Assembly (NCBI GenBank): GCA_036403035.1
Contig: DASWRT010000084.1
Location: forward strand, 1 to 28,643
Direction of reading: 5' to 3'
DNA length: 28,643 bases
DNA from: DASWRT01 sp036403035
GTDB taxonomy: Bacteria > Pseudomonadota > Alphaproteobacteria > ATCC43930 > CGMCC-115725
Every line of letters begins with the position of its first letter. Positions within the stretch are counted from its first letter, which is position 1. Shown in pieces: positions 8,069-15,849 of this stretch. The translations under genes and the position numbers were made by a program. Below the pieces are notes generated by a model that saw only the letters and a program-made list of their open reading frames with translations, searched no databases and was not told where the DNA came from.

Positions 8069-8865
8069 CGGCTGCTGCTACGGCGGCGGCGGTTGCGATG
8101 ACGTCCGGTTTGACACCCTCGGACCTGCCGGCCGTGATCGGCCATCGGGGCGCGGCCGCGCTGGCGCCGGAGAACACGATCTCCGGCTTCCGCGCGGCGC
8201 GCGATGCCGGGGCTTCGTGGGTCGAGTTCGACGTCCGGCTGGCCGGCGGCGGGCGCTGCGTGCTGCTGCACGACGAGACCGTCGACCGCACCACCGATGG
8301 ACGCGGACGCGCCGCAGACCTCGACATCGAGGCGCTACGCAAGCTCGATGCAGGCAGCTGGTTCGCACCGCGTTTCGCGGGGGAGCCCGTGCCGGCCTTC
8401 GAGGACGCGCTCGACGCCATCCTGGACCTGGGTCTCGGCGCCAATATCGAGATCAAGGCCGGGCCCGGCGCCGCGGCGGAGACCGGACGCGCGGTTGCGT
8501 GCATCGCCGCCGCGCGGTGGCCGGCGCATCTGCCGCCGCCGCTGCTGTCGAGCTTCAGCGAGGACGCGCTGGCGGCGGCGCGCGACGCAGCGCCGGAACT
8601 TCCCCGCGGCATCCTTTTCGACGTCGTGCCGCCGGATTGGCGGCGGCGGGCCGACCGGCTCGGCTGCATCAGCGTGCATGCCGACCACCGCCGCATCCAC
8701 TCGTCGCTTGTCGATGAGATTATTGCAGCTGGCTTTCCAATCCTTACATACACTGTAAACGATACCCATACAGCTACGCGTTTGCGCGAATGGGGCATCT
8801 CGTCGATCATTACCGATCATCCAGACCGGCTCGCGCCGATTGCCGCGGCCGGTTCGCGCACATGA
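8065..8865 (+). CDS. Glycerophosphodiester phosphodiesterase (UgpQ-like)
   Basis: About 266 residues with a GDPD TIM-barrel: VIGHRGAAALAPENT (His27, Arg28), the metal ligands in WVEFDVRL (Glu54, Asp56), and LLHDETVDRTTDG (His69). These match cytoplasmic GDPDs that split glycerophosphodiesters to glycerol-3-phosphate plus an alcohol, in phospholipid recycling. There is no signal peptide. The start is either GTG 8065, giving a 4-bp GTGA overlap with the pnp stop, or ATG 8098; neither has a strong ribosome binding site. The final third (about 8711-8790) uses AT-ending codons unlike the rest of the gene. The context suggests cotranscription from the pnp operon. Confidence 0.92.
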   Translation: MTAAATAAAVAMTSGLTPSDLPAVIGHRGAAALAPENTISGFRAARDAGASWVEFDVRLAGGGRCVLLHDETVDRTTDGRGRAADLDIEALRKLDAGSWFAPRFAGEPVPAFEDALDAILDLGLGANIEIKAGPGAAAETGRAVACIAAARWPAHLPPPLLSSFSEDALAAARDAAPELPRGILFDVVPPDWRRRADRLGCISVHADHRRIHSSLVDEIIAAGFPILTYTVNDTHTATRLREWGISSIITDHPDRLAPIAAAGSRT

Positions 8866-8940
8866 TGCAGATGACGGGTCCGTATGCACGGCGCGGATGC
8901 CGATGCCGATGGAATCGGGCGCAGCCGAAGGAGCAATGAC

Positions 8941-10341
8941 GTGCCGATAACTCTCAACGCGCTGATGCTGTCCGGACGAGAGGTCCTGCCGCTCGTGGAG
9001 GGCGGGAAAGGAATCTCCGTCTCGAACGGTGAAAGCTCGGGCGCTTGGGCGGCCTCGGGCGGCGTCGGGACGTTCTCCGGGGTGAACGCGGACTACGTCG
9101 ACGAGGCCGGCCGTCCGGTCGAGCAGCTGTATCACGGCAAGACCCGCTCCGAACGTCATGACGAACTGATCGCGCACGCGATCAGGGGCGGCATCCATCA
9201 AGCCCAGGTAGCATATGAGCGGGCCGGCGGCGAAGGCCGGGTGCACATGAACGTGCTATGGGAGATGGGTGGCGCCGAGCGCGTGCTGCATGGGGTGCTG
9301 GAAGGGGCGAAGGGCCTCATCCACGGCATCACCTGCGGCGCCGGCATGCCGTATCGGGTCGCCGAGATCGCGGCGAAGTACGGCGTCTACTACTACCCGA
9401 TCGTCTCGTCCGCCCGCGCCTTCCGGGCTCTCTGGAAGCGCGCCTATAGCCGCTTCGGCGAATGGCTCGGCGGCGTCGTCTATGAGGATCCGTGGCTTGC
9501 CGGCGGCCATAACGGGCTGTCGAACAGCGAGGATCCGAACCGTCCGGAGGCGCCGTTCCCGCGGGTGCGGGCGCTGCGCGAACTGATGCGGGAGTTCGGC
9601 TTGCCGCGGACGCCGATCGTGATGGCCGGCGGTGTCTGGCGCCTCGACGAGTGGGCGGACTGGATCGACAACCCGGATCTCGGGCCGATGGCCTTCCAGT
9701 TCGGCACGCGCCCGCTGCTGACCCGCGAGAGCCCGATCTCCGAGGTTTGGAAACGCAAGCTTCTGACGCTTCGCGAGGGCGACGTGAAGCTGAATTCGTT
9801 CAGCCCGACCGGCTTCTACTCGTCGGCGGTGCGGAACGCGTTCCTCCAGGAGCTGCGCGAGCGCAGCGAGCGGCAGGTGGCGTTCACGCCGGAGCCGGTG
9901 GGCGATCACGTCGCGGAGCTGGCGACCGGCCCGCGCGGCCGCCTCGTCTACCTGACGCCGCACGACCGCGAGCGGGTTCAGACCTGGATCAAGGCGGGTT
10001 ACACCGAAGCACTGCGCACGCCGGACTCGACGCTGGTCTTCGTCGACCTGTTGAAGGCTCAGGAGATCCGCACCGATCAGGTCGAATGCATGGGCTGCCT
10101 GTCGGCGTGCCTGTTCTCGAACTGGGCGCAGAACGAGGAAGGAACGACCGGCCGCAAGGCCGACCCGCGGAGCTTCTGCATCCAGAAGACGTTGCAACAC
10201 ATCGCGCACGGCGGCAGCGTCGAGGAACAGCTGATGTTCGCCGGCCACAACGCCTACCGCTTCGCGACCGACCCGTTCTACGCCAACGGCTACGTGCCGA
10301 CCGTCAAGGAGCTGGTTGAACGCTTGCAGACCGGCATGTAG
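8941..10341 (+). CDS. NAD(P)H-dependent flavin oxidoreductase, nitronate-monooxygenase-like
   Basis: 466 residues. The N-terminal VLPLVEGGKGISVSNGESSGAW segment and the later GAWAASGGVGTFSG, IVMAGGVWRLDEWADW and MAFQFGTRP segments are those of the 2-nitropropane dioxygenase/nitronate monooxygenase FMN-barrel family. The protein is longer than classical nitronate monooxygenases (about 320-380 residues) and has a C-terminal region with a cysteine cluster, CMGCLSAC (Cys383, 386, 390) plus Cys413, possibly a metal or Fe-S site. The substrate cannot be told from sequence. GTG 8941 is chosen because AAGGAG (8928-8933) sits 7 nt upstream; an in-frame ATG at 8884 is less supported. It ends 41 bp before a strong terminator. 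Confidence 0.85.
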   Translation: MPITLNALMLSGREVLPLVEGGKGISVSNGESSGAWAASGGVGTFSGVNADYVDEAGRPVEQLYHGKTRSERHDELIAHAIRGGIHQAQVAYERAGGEGRVHMNVLWEMGGAERVLHGVLEGAKGLIHGITCGAGMPYRVAEIAAKYGVYYYPIVSSARAFRALWKRAYSRFGEWLGGVVYEDPWLAGGHNGLSNSEDPNRPEAPFPRVRALRELMREFGLPRTPIVMAGGVWRLDEWADWIDNPDLGPMAFQFGTRPLLTRESPISEVWKRKLLTLREGDVKLNSFSPTGFYSSAVRNAFLQELRERSERQVAFTPEPVGDHVAELATGPRGRLVYLTPHDRERVQTWIKAGYTEALRTPDSTLVFVDLLKAQEIRTDQVECMGCLSACLFSNWAQNEEGTTGRKADPRSFCIQKTLQHIAHGGSVEEQLMFAGHNAYRFATDPFYANGYVPTVKELVERLQTGM

Positions 10342-10382
10342 TTCGGCTCGCCGGAGCCCAGCCGGCAAAATATCCCGAATGA

Positions 10383-10413
10383 AAAGGGGCGGCTCCGCGG
10401 GAGCCGCCCCTTT
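10383..10413. terminator. Bidirectional intrinsic terminator
   Basis: A perfect 14-bp stem, AAAGGGGCGGCTCC (10383-10396) and GGAGCCGCCCCTTT (10400-10413), with a 3-nt loop GCG. It is flanked by A-run and T-run on the two sides and lies between the convergent flavin oxidoreductase (+) and aminotransferase (-), so it can serve both. Confidence 0.93.
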
Positions 10414-10453
10414 CGTTGTGCAGCGGCCGCGCCGTCCGGCGCGGCCGTTCTCC

Positions 10454-11689
10454 TCAAGCAGACAGCCTCTGCTCGTCGGAGAGCATCCGATGCAGGAGCC
10501 TGCCGAGACGCTCGATCCCGGTCCGTACCTTGCTCTCGTCGTTGAGCGAGAAGCTCAGCCGCATCGTGTTGCGGCCGGAGCGGTCGGCAAAGAAGGCGCC
10601 GCCCGGCACGAAGGCGACGCGCGCCTCCTCGATCGCGAGCTTCAGCAGCGCGGCGGCGTCGATCGACTCCGGCAGCGTCACCCAGACGAACATGCCGCCC
10701 GCCGGCTCCGTCCAGGTCACGCCGGCCGGCATGTACTGGCGCAGCGCCCGCAGGATCGCGTCGCGGCGTACGCCGTAGGTGGCACGGATGCGCTGCATAT
10801 GCTGCGGCGGCAGGTTGGTCACCACCTCGTGCATCGCCATCTGGTTCAGCGTGCTCGAATGCAGGTCGCTCGCCTGCTTCACCAGCACCAGCTTCTCGAT
10901 CACCGGGCGCGGCGCCACGATCCAGCCGATACGCAGCGCCGGCACGACCGTCTTCGAGAAGGTGCCGCAATAGATGACGCTGCTCTCGTCGATATTGCCG
11001 CCCTTGCGCTCGATATCGAGCGCCTGGAGCGGCGGCAATGTCGCGCCGTCATAATAGAGCTGCTCGTAGGCCGTGTCCTCGATGAGCGCCATCCCGAGCG
11101 CTTCCGCCGCGTCGAGCAGTTCGTTCCGCTCCTCCAGCGAGAACGTCCGCCCCGACGGGTTCTGGAAATCCGGCATGACGTAGCCGAACTTCGGGCCGCC
11201 GCCTTGCGACGACCGGTAGCTTTCGACCGTCCGGTTGTTGTCGCGGCCGGGCAGCACGTCATAGACCGGCTCGTAAGAGTTGAATGCCTGCAACGCGCCG
11301 AGATAGGTCGGGCGTCCGACCAGGACCGTGTCCCCCGGCGAGATGAACAGCCGGCCGAGGAAGTCCAGCCCCTGCTGCGAGCCGTTGGTGATGAGGATGT
11401 TGTCCGCCGTGCAGGTTACCCCGCGTGTCGCCATGTAGTCGGCGAGCCATTGCCGCAACGGCTGGTAACCCTCGCTGACCGAATATTGCAGGCTGGCCGC
11501 GGATCGCTGCGGATCGTCGAGCACGCGCTGGAACGCCGAGGCGATGACGTCCCGCGGGAACAATGCCGGATCGGGAATGCCGCCGGCGAATGAAATGATG
11601 TCCGGCTGGTCGAGCAGCTTGAGGAGTTCACGAATCTCGGACGCCGCCATGCGGCTGGCGCGAGTTGCGTAGCGGTTGGACCAGTCCAT
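10454..11689 (-). CDS. PLP-dependent class I/II aminotransferase (2-aminoadipate/LysN-type)
   Basis: 411 residues. The fold-type I aminotransferase is recognised by FAGGIPDPALFP, the ILITNGSQQGLDFLGR cofactor-binding segment, YVMPDFQNPSG, MALIEDTAYEQLYYDG, and the PLP-lysine motif in YCGTFSKTVVPALRIGW (Lys near residue 246). The nearest families are 2-aminoadipate or kynurenine-type aminotransferases and the catalytic half of MocR regulators. There is no N-terminal winged-helix domain, so this is the enzyme rather than a MocR regulator; the substrate is uncertain. Two tandem ATGs (11692, 11689) follow AAGGAGG, and the inner one has the better spacing. A long upstream region with a tandem repeat may carry its promoter. 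Confidence 0.92.
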   Translation of the reverse strand: MDWSNRYATRASRMAASEIRELLKLLDQPDIISFAGGIPDPALFPRDVIASAFQRVLDDPQRSAASLQYSVSEGYQPLRQWLADYMATRGVTCTADNILITNGSQQGLDFLGRLFISPGDTVLVGRPTYLGALQAFNSYEPVYDVLPGRDNNRTVESYRSSQGGGPKFGYVMPDFQNPSGRTFSLEERNELLDAAEALGMALIEDTAYEQLYYDGATLPPLQALDIERKGGNIDESSVIYCGTFSKTVVPALRIGWIVAPRPVIEKLVLVKQASDLHSSTLNQMAMHEVVTNLPPQHMQRIRATYGVRRDAILRALRQYMPAGVTWTEPAGGMFVWVTLPESIDAAALLKLAIEEARVAFVPGGAFFADRSGRNTMRLSFSLNDESKVRTGIERLGRLLHRMLSDEQRLSA

Positions 11690-11693
11690 CATT

Positions 11694-11700
11694 CCTCCTT
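11694..11700 (-). promoter_or_regulatory. Shine-Dalgarno site deciding the aminotransferase start
   Basis: On the minus strand AAGGAGG ends one base before the first ATG (11692) and four bases before the second (11689). The first is too close for normal initiation, so the second ATG is preferred. Confidence 0.6.
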
Positions 11701-11799
11701 CGTGCGCGACCGGGGCGCGGCGGCAATCGCTGCGGCGCGCGCAGCGGCGGGCGAGCCTGCCGGTCCATTACCGTGCTAACAGGTTCGGAGCCGGAATGC

Positions 11800-11832
11800 G
11801 CGACATTTTATTACACGCGACATTTTATTACA
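11800..11832. repeat. Tandem direct repeat upstream of the aminotransferase
   Basis: GCGACATTTTATTACA occurs perfectly at 11800-11815 and 11817-11832 (period 17, one base between). It starts about 110 bp before the aminotransferase start and is AT-rich in a GC-rich genome. A tandem operator or promoter role is inferred. Confidence 0.85.
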
Positions 11833-12192
11833 AACGAATCGAGGGTCGGGGAATCGTCGGGTGGTCCCGCCGCGCCGTTCCACCCTTGTTAGGTTAACCC
11901 GGATTTTCCACAAGAAATTGCGCGGCGAGGCCGATCTCTGCCGCCGGAGTAGGAACGCCGCGTCGCCGAAAGTCGCGTCGCAGGACATTTAACGCAATTT
12001 TTTGTAAGAGCATTCGAATTAAACCGTGGATTGTTTCTCGGCTGGATGCAAATTTCCTAATCGTGGTAAATAAATCCCAGTGCATGACAACCTGGATATG
12101 GGATGACGGTTGACAAGACTGTGGCCATCAATGGACACTAGTTCGAAGCTCGACCTGTTGTGGAATAAGTTCGTCCAACAAGCGTCTTGAAT

Positions 12193-12233
12193 ATGAATTT
12201 TCTCGTAAATTCATGATTATGAATGAATTTACG
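12193..12233. repeat. Alternating AT-rich inverted repeats (two mutually exclusive hairpins)
   Basis: ATGAATTT (12193-12200), AAATTCAT (12207-12214) and ATGAATTT (12223-12230) alternate in orientation. The middle element can pair with the left one (8 bp, 6-nt loop) or, extended to CGTAAATTCAT (12204-12214) against ATGAATTTACG (12223-12233), with the right one (11 bp, 8-nt loop). It could be a regulator-binding array or an attenuator-like switch; no gene immediately follows on either strand. Confidence 0.8.
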
Positions 12234-12750
12234 GTAGATTAGCCGATCAGGTCGATATCGGAATCTGACTTTCCGCACTCCTGCCACGATGCTGCGGCCG
12301 GGGCGCTGGGTGATGCCCCCGGCACGGGAGTACTGTGCACGCACAGAGGGTGCAATACCCGACGGGCTCGCGGATTTTTCGGAATGGCAGCAGCAATTCA
12401 ATAGCCATCAGTGCTGGCGTGTCGCACTTTATGATAGTAGGATCGGACGTATTGCGCGGCATCCCGGTGCCCGGCGGAGGGTGCATGGGATCTGCGTATT
12501 TTTTCTCCGGCGGCCGAGTTGCCCGACGTTGCATCGGGCATGTGCGGCGGAGAGGCCGTGACCGGACGTGAGCGCAACGGCGACCTTGAGCATCAAGGCG
12601 AGGTTTCGCCGGCTTCGGGCCGCGAAAATTCCGGAGCGGGATGAATGGGCGGGCCGGTGAGGTGACCGGAGTGGCGGGCGGCCGCTCCGTTCGGCATCGC
12701 TGCCGGGCATCGCCTGACAAGCGTGCGTACTCACTCTGAGGAGACGAGGT

Positions 12751-13986
12751 ATGACGAAGGACCGGTCGTCGACGCTCGAGAAAATTACCAAGATCAACGA
12801 GGTCCTCGGGACCGGCCCGTTGCGCGAGAGATTCGACAGGATCGCGCGGTTCTCGCGGCAGGTGCGGGTATCGGAATATCATGTCACCAACGCCTGCAAC
12901 ATCCGCTGCAAGGGGTGCTGGTTCTTCGAGTACGGTCACGACGATGCGACCCGCGAGAACAAGGATCTCGCCGCGCTCGCCGAGTTTCTCCAGCACGAGC
13001 GGACGGCGCGGAAGGTCAACACCGCGCTCGTCATCGGCGGCGAGCCGACGCTGTTCCCGGAAAGGATCGAAGTGTTCGTCGAGAAGATGGCGCACGTCAC
13101 GATCTCGACGAACGGCTTGAAACGGTTCCCCTACGAAGGGTTCGAGCAGGTCGCGGTCGGCCTCACGCTGTTCGGCGGCGGCCCGCTGGACGATGATCTG
13201 CGTGCGATCAAGCCGGGCGGCCGGCGTTTCACGGGGCTGTTCGACACGGTGCTGAAGAACTACCGCAACGATGAGCGTGCAGGTTTCATCTATGCAATCA
13301 CCGAGGACGGTATCGACTATATCGAGGACACCGTCCGGCGCATCGAAGACAACGGGAACCGGGTCAATTTCAACTTCTACAGCAAGTACGGCACCGCCAC
13401 GCCCTCGGCGGTGCGCGAGCAGCAGCGGCTGCTCGACAAGGCCCTTGAGGTAAAGGAGAAATATCCCGAAACGGTGGTCAGCCACCCGTACTACATCCGG
13501 ACGATGATCACCGGGAAGTCGCATTGGGGCGACTTCGGCTACGGCACCTGCCCCAGCGTGAGCGTCGATTACGCAGAGCACAAGGAACGCTTGCAAAACG
13601 GTAATCCTACTCTACCATTCTTCAACACTTGGGCGGCCGACCTGAAGACGGTCAAGTTCTGCTGCACGTCGGGTCACTGCTCGGGTTGCCGCGACAGTCA
13701 GGCGATCTCGTCCTGGCTGGTCGTGAACATGGAGAAATTCCTCGAAAGCCGTGAGATGATCGAGACCTGGGTCGAGATCGCCGAAAGCTACTGGCGCCAG
13801 TTCATCTGGGGGCCGTTCCACTGGACGAAGTTCGACGCGTTCGCGAAGCGTCCGTTCGAAACGACCCAGCCGCCGCAGGTCGTCCGCCGCCCCGGGACGA
13901 TGCCGCCGTCATCGCCGCCGCCGCCGCCGCCAGAGGACGAGGTGTCGCGTGAGAACGCAGCCGTTCTTGAGAATGTATCCGTCTGA
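12751..13986 (+). CDS. Radical SAM enzyme with C-terminal cysteine cluster, function unknown
   Basis: 411 residues. The radical SAM [4Fe-4S] motif CNIRCKGC (Cys49, Cys53, Cys56; CX3CX2C) is followed by the GGEPT motif at 96-100, which contacts SAM. A TIM-barrel core of about 230 residues follows. The C-terminal part has Cys267 and the group Cys304, 305, 310, 313 (KFCCTSGHCSGC), which could bind an auxiliary Fe-S cluster as in SPASM/twitch enzymes. The tail is proline-rich. I do not recognise the exact family or substrate. ATG 12751 has GAGGAG 7 nt upstream. The gene overlaps the downstream thioesterase by 38 bp, so the two are probably translated together. A 449-codon frame on the opposite strand is a shadow. 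Confidence 0.88.
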   Translation: MTKDRSSTLEKITKINEVLGTGPLRERFDRIARFSRQVRVSEYHVTNACNIRCKGCWFFEYGHDDATRENKDLAALAEFLQHERTARKVNTALVIGGEPTLFPERIEVFVEKMAHVTISTNGLKRFPYEGFEQVAVGLTLFGGGPLDDDLRAIKPGGRRFTGLFDTVLKNYRNDERAGFIYAITEDGIDYIEDTVRRIEDNGNRVNFNFYSKYGTATPSAVREQQRLLDKALEVKEKYPETVVSHPYYIRTMITGKSHWGDFGYGTCPSVSVDYAEHKERLQNGNPTLPFFNTWAADLKTVKFCCTSGHCSGCRDSQAISSWLVVNMEKFLESREMIETWVEIAESYWRQFIWGPFHWTKFDAFAKRPFETTQPPQVVRRPGTMPPSSPPPPPPEDEVSRENAAVLENVSV

Positions 13987-14434
13987 GGACGACGGCATCC
14001 CGGCCGATTGCCTCAAGGGCTCGTTCGACCCGTCGCACGTCGCCGATGTCGAGCGGCGGGTCAATGAGGCGCCGATCATGGTGCATTGCGGGATGCGGGC
14101 GAGGATCGACCTGAACGGCAAGGTCACCGCCGGCTTGCCGGCGATCGAGCCGTACCACCTCGGCGGGCTTGAGGGCGAAGTCATCAACGGCGGTGTGCTG
14201 CTCGGGCTCGTCGACTGTACCCTCGTCGGCTCGGCGATGGTGCATTTCGCCGGCGCCCGCTGCGGCACCATCGACATTTCGGTCAATATGATGCGGCCGG
14301 TGATCGGCGCCGGCTTCGAGGTCACGGGCTACGTCGTCTCGAAGACGAAGCTCCTGGCGTTCAGCCGCTCGGTCGTGACGGACCGCCGCGGGCGGATCTG
14401 CGCGATGGGTTCCGGCGTGGTGGCGAAGCTGTGA
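13949..14434 (+). CDS. PaaI-like hotdog-fold thioesterase
   Basis: 161 residues. The single hotdog domain shows EVINGGVLLGLVDCTLVGSA (Asn80-Gly-Gly, Asp89 in the central helix), then GTIDISVNMMRPVIGAGFEV and the closing strands SRSVVTDRRGRICAMGSGVV. This layout matches PaaI/4-hydroxybenzoyl-CoA thioesterase-type acyl-CoA or acyl-ACP hydrolases, where the helix acidic residue acts in catalysis. In many members His precedes the GG pair; here it is Asn. The start is GTG 13949 (GAGG upstream) or ATG 13973. It overlaps the radical SAM gene and precedes the diiron protein, so it may release a thioester-bound product of that pathway; this is inference. Confidence 0.85.
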   Translation: MRTQPFLRMYPSEDDGIPADCLKGSFDPSHVADVERRVNEAPIMVHCGMRARIDLNGKVTAGLPAIEPYHLGGLEGEVINGGVLLGLVDCTLVGSAMVHFAGARCGTIDISVNMMRPVIGAGFEVTGYVVSKTKLLAFSRSVVTDRRGRICAMGSGVVAKL

Positions 14435-14555
14435 GCTGTCGCCTCCGGCAGGATGCCGCCGCCGCGCACGGCGCCCCACGACGCGCGCACGTAAACGCTA
14501 TTGCCGCCGCCGTCCCGTCCCTTCACGGCGACCCATGTAACGGAGATACCGCCGA

Positions 14556-15686
14556 ATGAGCAGAAACAGCCAGCCGACACCCGAGCCCTGGATGTTCGAT
14601 CCTGTCGACAGCACCGATTATTCAGCGGTGATCGCGCCGGAGCGTTACGGCAAACGGGCCGACCTCTTCGACCCGCTGATCTCCGAGACCCATCAGCATT
14701 TCTGGGATCCGTCGGATCCGGCCTACATCGATTTCGGCACGCCGTTCGACCTCGAGAACCGGACCGTGCTGCCGATGGAGCTGGTGCCGGAACTGCGCAC
14801 CGCGGTCGCCGACCGGCTCGACGAGAAGCAGCGGATCGCCTTCGCGAACCAGAGCGCCCGCTGGTGGATCTCCAGCGTGCTGCACGGCGAGCAGGGCGCG
14901 CTGTCGCTGTCCGCCGGCCTGTGCCACGTCTTCGACAATCTCGGCGCGGTCGAGTATGCGGCGAACCAGGCGCGCGAGGAGGCGCGGCACGTCACCGCCT
15001 TCGCCCGGTACATCAAGGCGCGCTGGGGGACGCCGCTGCCCGCCAGCCGGACGCTCGGCGCGCTGCTCGGCGGCATCGTCGCCAGCTCGGAGGTCTACCA
15101 GAAGATCATCGGCATGCAGCTCCTCGTCGAAGGGCTCGGCATGGGGATCTTCGCGACCTTCCACAGCAAGGCGAACGACCCGCTCCTCGTCCGCCTTGCG
15201 CAGCTCGTGATGACCGATGAGGCGTTCCATCACAAGTTCGGCAAGCTGTGGAGCAAGGCGGCCGTGCCGGCGATGTCCGTCGAGGAGCGCGACCGCGCCG
15301 AGGACTGGGCCGCGCAGTGCTTCCAGGCGCTGATGTTCAACATGATGCATGCGCGCGAGAAGCAGGCCGTCTACAGCCAGTTCGGCATGGACTGGGAATG
15401 GGTCCGCGACGCGATGAAGGAAAGCTACACGAGCGCGTCGCGCCGCGAGGAGATGCGCGACAGCACCAACGTGTTCCGCGTCCTGACGAAGACGCTGCTC
15501 AACGCCGGCATCATCACGAGCCGCACCCGCGACGTCTATGCCGCCTGGGTCGACCTCAAGGAGCTGTCCGAGGAGGACGAGGGCCTGATCGCCGAGCCGA
15601 TCGCCGAAAGCGGGCTCGCCCTGCTGCGCGAGATCAACAGCACCCGCCCGGTCCGCCGCAAGACCGCCGTCGCCGCGGCCGAATAG
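14556..15686 (+). CDS. Ferritin-like diiron protein, putative oxygenase/oxidase
   Basis: 376 residues, predominantly helical. A complete R2-like carboxylate-bridged diiron ligand set can be read: Glu112; Glu142-x-x-His145 (EEARH); Glu192; Glu222-x-x-His225 (DEAFHH). The spacing fits a four-helix bundle as in acyl-ACP desaturases, AurF/CmlI-type N-oxygenases and the ribonucleotide reductase small subunit. It is too long for a rubrerythrin or bacterioferritin. The specific subfamily is not recognised; an O2-dependent oxidation is likely but unproven. GGAGA (14542-14546) supports ATG 14556. It lies 121 bp after the thioesterase on the same strand, and the next gene is a Fur-family regulator, so iron-linked expression is plausible. 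Confidence 0.85.
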   Translation: MSRNSQPTPEPWMFDPVDSTDYSAVIAPERYGKRADLFDPLISETHQHFWDPSDPAYIDFGTPFDLENRTVLPMELVPELRTAVADRLDEKQRIAFANQSARWWISSVLHGEQGALSLSAGLCHVFDNLGAVEYAANQAREEARHVTAFARYIKARWGTPLPASRTLGALLGGIVASSEVYQKIIGMQLLVEGLGMGIFATFHSKANDPLLVRLAQLVMTDEAFHHKFGKLWSKAAVPAMSVEERDRAEDWAAQCFQALMFNMMHAREKQAVYSQFGMDWEWVRDAMKESYTSASRREEMRDSTNVFRVLTKTLLNAGIITSRTRDVYAAWVDLKELSEEDEGLIAEPIAESGLALLREINSTRPVRRKTAVAAAE

Positions 15687-15690
15687 GCGC

Positions 15691-15710
15691 GGCGGCGCCC
15701 GTTCGCCGCC
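15691..15710 (+). terminator. Weak stem-loop after the diiron gene
   Basis: GGCGGCG (15691-15697) and CGCCGCC (15704-15710) pair perfectly around CCCGTT, 5 bp after the stop codon. Only ATT follows, so termination would be weak or factor-assisted. Confidence 0.4.
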
Positions 15711-15849
15711 ATTCCGCCCTGTCCTACGAGCCGCCAGTTCGCGGGGAGGCAGGGCGCCGCCTCTCCTGCCCCGCCTCGTGTCCGATGACGGAAGGGAGCT
15801 TCTTCGGGAAGGATGATAATAATTCCGCCCGGTCTCGGCCGCTTTGCTC

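Larger units (their letters stand above)
11693..12750. other. About 1 kb region without a convincing gene, AT-rich core
   Basis: No open frame here looks like a known protein. Frames at 11894-12085 (-), 12138-12401 (-) and 12289-12561 (+) have no recognisable motif and no good ribosome binding site. Roughly 11800-12260 is far richer in A and T than the surrounding DNA and holds the repeats listed separately. From about 12260 to 12720 base composition returns to the GC-rich norm, with no clear element. The radical SAM ribosome binding site GAGGAG is at 12738-12743. No riboswitch core or tRNA was recognised. It may hold promoters for the divergent genes on either side, or a decayed gene. Confidence 0.6.

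Noticed and set aside
10454..11689. MocR-type transcription regulator
   Set aside because: The protein begins directly with the aminotransferase domain; there is no N-terminal winged helix.
11894..12085. A 63-codon minus-strand frame in the AT-rich region
   Set aside because: Short, no recognised motif and no ribosome binding site; kept only as part of the gene-free region.
12110..12133. TTGACA as a possible -35 box
   Set aside because: No acceptable -10 at 16-18 bp, and the next plus-strand start is more than 600 bp away.
12318..12342. GGCAC-TGC resembling a sigma54 promoter
   Set aside because: The GG to GC spacing is wrong for a -24/-12 element.
12289..12561. A 90-codon plus-strand frame before the radical SAM gene
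   Set aside because: No ribosome binding site, no motif, composition not protein-like.
12247..13596. A 449-codon minus-strand frame opposite the radical SAM gene
   Set aside because: No family features; the opposite strand has an intact radical SAM motif and a good ribosome binding site.
14556..15686. Bacterioferritin or rubrerythrin assignment for the diiron protein
   Set aside because: At 376 residues it is far longer than either, and the ligand spacing fits R2-like oxygenases better.
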